Origin: Bacillus sp. sid0103
Lineage (GTDB): Bacteria > Bacillota > Bacilli > Bacillales_B > DSM-18226
DNA: 64,000 nt
Direction: 5' to 3'
NCBI RefSeq assembly: GCF_019219025.1
Contig: NZ_JAHUWN010000001.1
Span: 310,001-374,000 of the forward strand
Part shown: positions 63,005 through 64,000 of the stretch, one piece after another
Numbering within the stretch: the stretch's first letter is position 1
Layout: each line of letters starts with the position of its first letter
The notes under the pieces: generated by a model
Told to the model about the DNA's origin: nothing
What the model saw: the letters and a program-made list of their open reading frames with translations, nothing else
Database searches by the model: none
Program-made: the position numbers and the translations under genes

Positions 63005-63703
63005 ATGAAAAAGGAAACCATTCTAGTGGTTGAGGATGAAGAAAAGATTGCCCGGCTTCTTGAAATCGAGCTTGAATACGAAGGATATGTGGTCACGAAG
63101 GTAATGGATGGTCTTGAAGCATTTGAGGCCTACAAGAATAGTAAATGGGATTTAATCTTACTTGATGTCATGCTTCCAGGAATTAGCGGAATTGAACTGC
63201 TCAGGCGGATTCGGCTACATGACAAAAATACCCCCATTCTTTTGCTAACTGCAAAAGGCTCAGTAGAGGATAAGGTTTCTGGACTAGATTATGGGGCCAA
63301 TGATTATATAACCAAGCCCTTTCAAATTGAAGAAGTATTAGCACGGGTTCGGGCTGCTTTAAGGGTTAGAGCTGTGGAACAACAATCCCCAAAGGACGAG
63401 GATTTTTTGACTTTCTCCGACTTAAAAGTCAATCCAAAAACCCGGGAAGTTTTCAGAGGGGAAGTAGCCATTGATCTGACCCCAAGAGAATTTGATTTAC
63501 TAGTCTTTTTGATGTCCCATAAGCGGCAAGTGTTAAATAGAGACCAAATTTTAGGTGCCGTATGGGGCTATGACTTTTTTGGCGATACCAATGTTGTCGA
63601 TGTATATATTCGCTATATCAGAAAGAAAATGGAACTGCCTAATACATCTGCATTAATACATACCGTTCGTGGGGTGGGGTATGTATTGAAGGAAGCAAAA
63701 TGA
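63005..63703 (+). CDS. OmpR-family response regulator (ArlR/YkoG-like)
   Basis: 232-aa two-component response regulator. The receiver domain has the phosphoacceptor Asp in LILLDVMLPGISG near 53, K in ITKPF near 103, and the C-terminal winged helix FDLLVFLMSHKRQVLNRDQIL, WGYDF and VDVYIRYIRKK. ATG 63005 follows AAAGGGGG. The stop overlaps the kinase start by 4 bases, so they form a pair. It is closest, by eye, to S. aureus ArlR; the target genes are unknown. Confidence 0.92.
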   Translation: MKKETILVVEDEEKIARLLEIELEYEGYVVTKVMDGLEAFEAYKNSKWDLILLDVMLPGISGIELLRRIRLHDKNTPILLLTAKGSVEDKVSGLDYGANDYITKPFQIEEVLARVRAALRVRAVEQQSPKDEDFLTFSDLKVNPKTREVFRGEVAIDLTPREFDLLVFLMSHKRQVLNRDQILGAVWGYDFFGDTNVVDVYIRYIRKKMELPNTSALIHTVRGVGYVLKEAK

Positions 63704-64000
63704 AGCTGCGAAATAAAATAAATTTATATACTGTCGTGTTATTTGCCGCCCTCTTACTTGTTATGAACATTACGGTGTATTTCACCTTCAGTAAATTAAT
63801 CCTAGATAGTGAGCTACACACCTCCAAAAAGGAAATGGAAAAAAACGCAAAAGACATCGGGAAATCACTCGGCACCATTCCAGAGGCCGAATTATTACGT
63901 TCTTATGTACCTATAAATGGAATGATTCAATTAGTCACATTTGATAACAATGCACCCTCCACTGTAACAAGCCCGACGGAGCAAAATTTAATCCGGCGAA
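63700..64000 (+). CDS. Sensor histidine kinase, N-terminal part (truncated by window)
   Basis: First 100 residues of a membrane sensor kinase: MKLRNKINLYTVVLFAALLL gives the first membrane helix, followed by an extracytoplasmic loop (SELHTSKKEMEKNAKDIGKS). The catalytic domains lie beyond the window. Its ATG overlaps the regulator stop (ATGA), the usual arrangement for OmpR-type pairs. Confidence 0.88.
   Translation, partial: MKLRNKINLYTVVLFAALLLVMNITVYFTFSKLILDSELHTSKKEMEKNAKDIGKSLGTIPEAELLRSYVPINGMIQLVTFDNNAPSTVTSPTEQNLIRR

Overview
The window looks like chromosomal DNA of an aerobic, endospore-forming Bacillaceae, probably near Neobacillus or the Bacillus megaterium group. This is inferred from gene content and order: SAM-riboswitch-controlled mtn genes, sigI-rsgI, an alpha/beta small acid-soluble spore protein, YjcZ-type and CotY/Z-type spore proteins, class IV pha genes and ycnJI. 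It is AT-rich, with GC-rich islands that are copies of one short mobile repeat. No rRNA, tRNA, CRISPR, prophage or intact insertion sequence was seen.

Layout. 1-5605: methionine salvage (mtnX', mtnW, mtnE, mtnU, mtnK) with two SAM-I riboswitches; mtnA does not follow mtnK. 5640-9657: an ArsR-DUF2087 regulator and a 2-oxoacid:ferredoxin oxidoreductase whose fused alpha-beta gene carries an apparent one-base frameshift. 9974-16114: lactate use (lutABC, lutR, lctP), with the same 13-bp palindrome before both lutA and lctP. 16238-23235: radical SAM protein, two tiny overlapping ORFs, DUF3905 protein, CdaR-type regulator with glcDF, and a SASP. 23278-30515: rsgI-sigI, a membrane protein, an aldehyde dehydrogenase/SDR pair behind a long palindrome, and prfC. 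30714-36454: small protein, FtsH-like protease, DUF1232 protein, two YjcZ proteins, glycerophosphodiesterase, CotY/Z protein and uppP. 36688-40074: a LuxR-type regulator divergent from a DUF6230 / DUF6114 / secreted-protein cassette. 40147-48843: CwlO-like endopeptidase, phaP-phaQ, an alpha/beta hydrolase, then adhE-orf-phaR-phaC. 49109-58890: ppc, cadherin-like secreted protein, SRPBCC protein, aminotransferase, MFS transporter and ycnJI. 59159-64000: pabB-pabA-pabC-nucleotidyltransferase and an ArlR-like response regulator with a truncated kinase.

How the genes work together. Several blocks meet at pyruvate and acetyl-CoA. LctP and LutABC import and oxidise lactate, GlcDF oxidises glycolate or a similar 2-hydroxyacid, the ferredoxin oxidoreductase links a 2-oxoacid to acyl-CoA, AdhE interconverts acetyl-CoA and ethanol, Ppc refills oxaloacetate, and the pha genes store carbon as polyester. 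A FadR-type box sits upstream of adhE, and no terminator separates adhE from the phaRC genes, so storage may be tied to acyl-CoA sensing.

The least described material is threefold: a MITE-like repeat family with terminal inverted repeats and exact 9-bp target duplications (four copies plus a remnant), the secreted/membrane DUF6230-DUF6114 cassette better known from Actinobacteria, and a phasin-like acidic protein in the phaRC operon.
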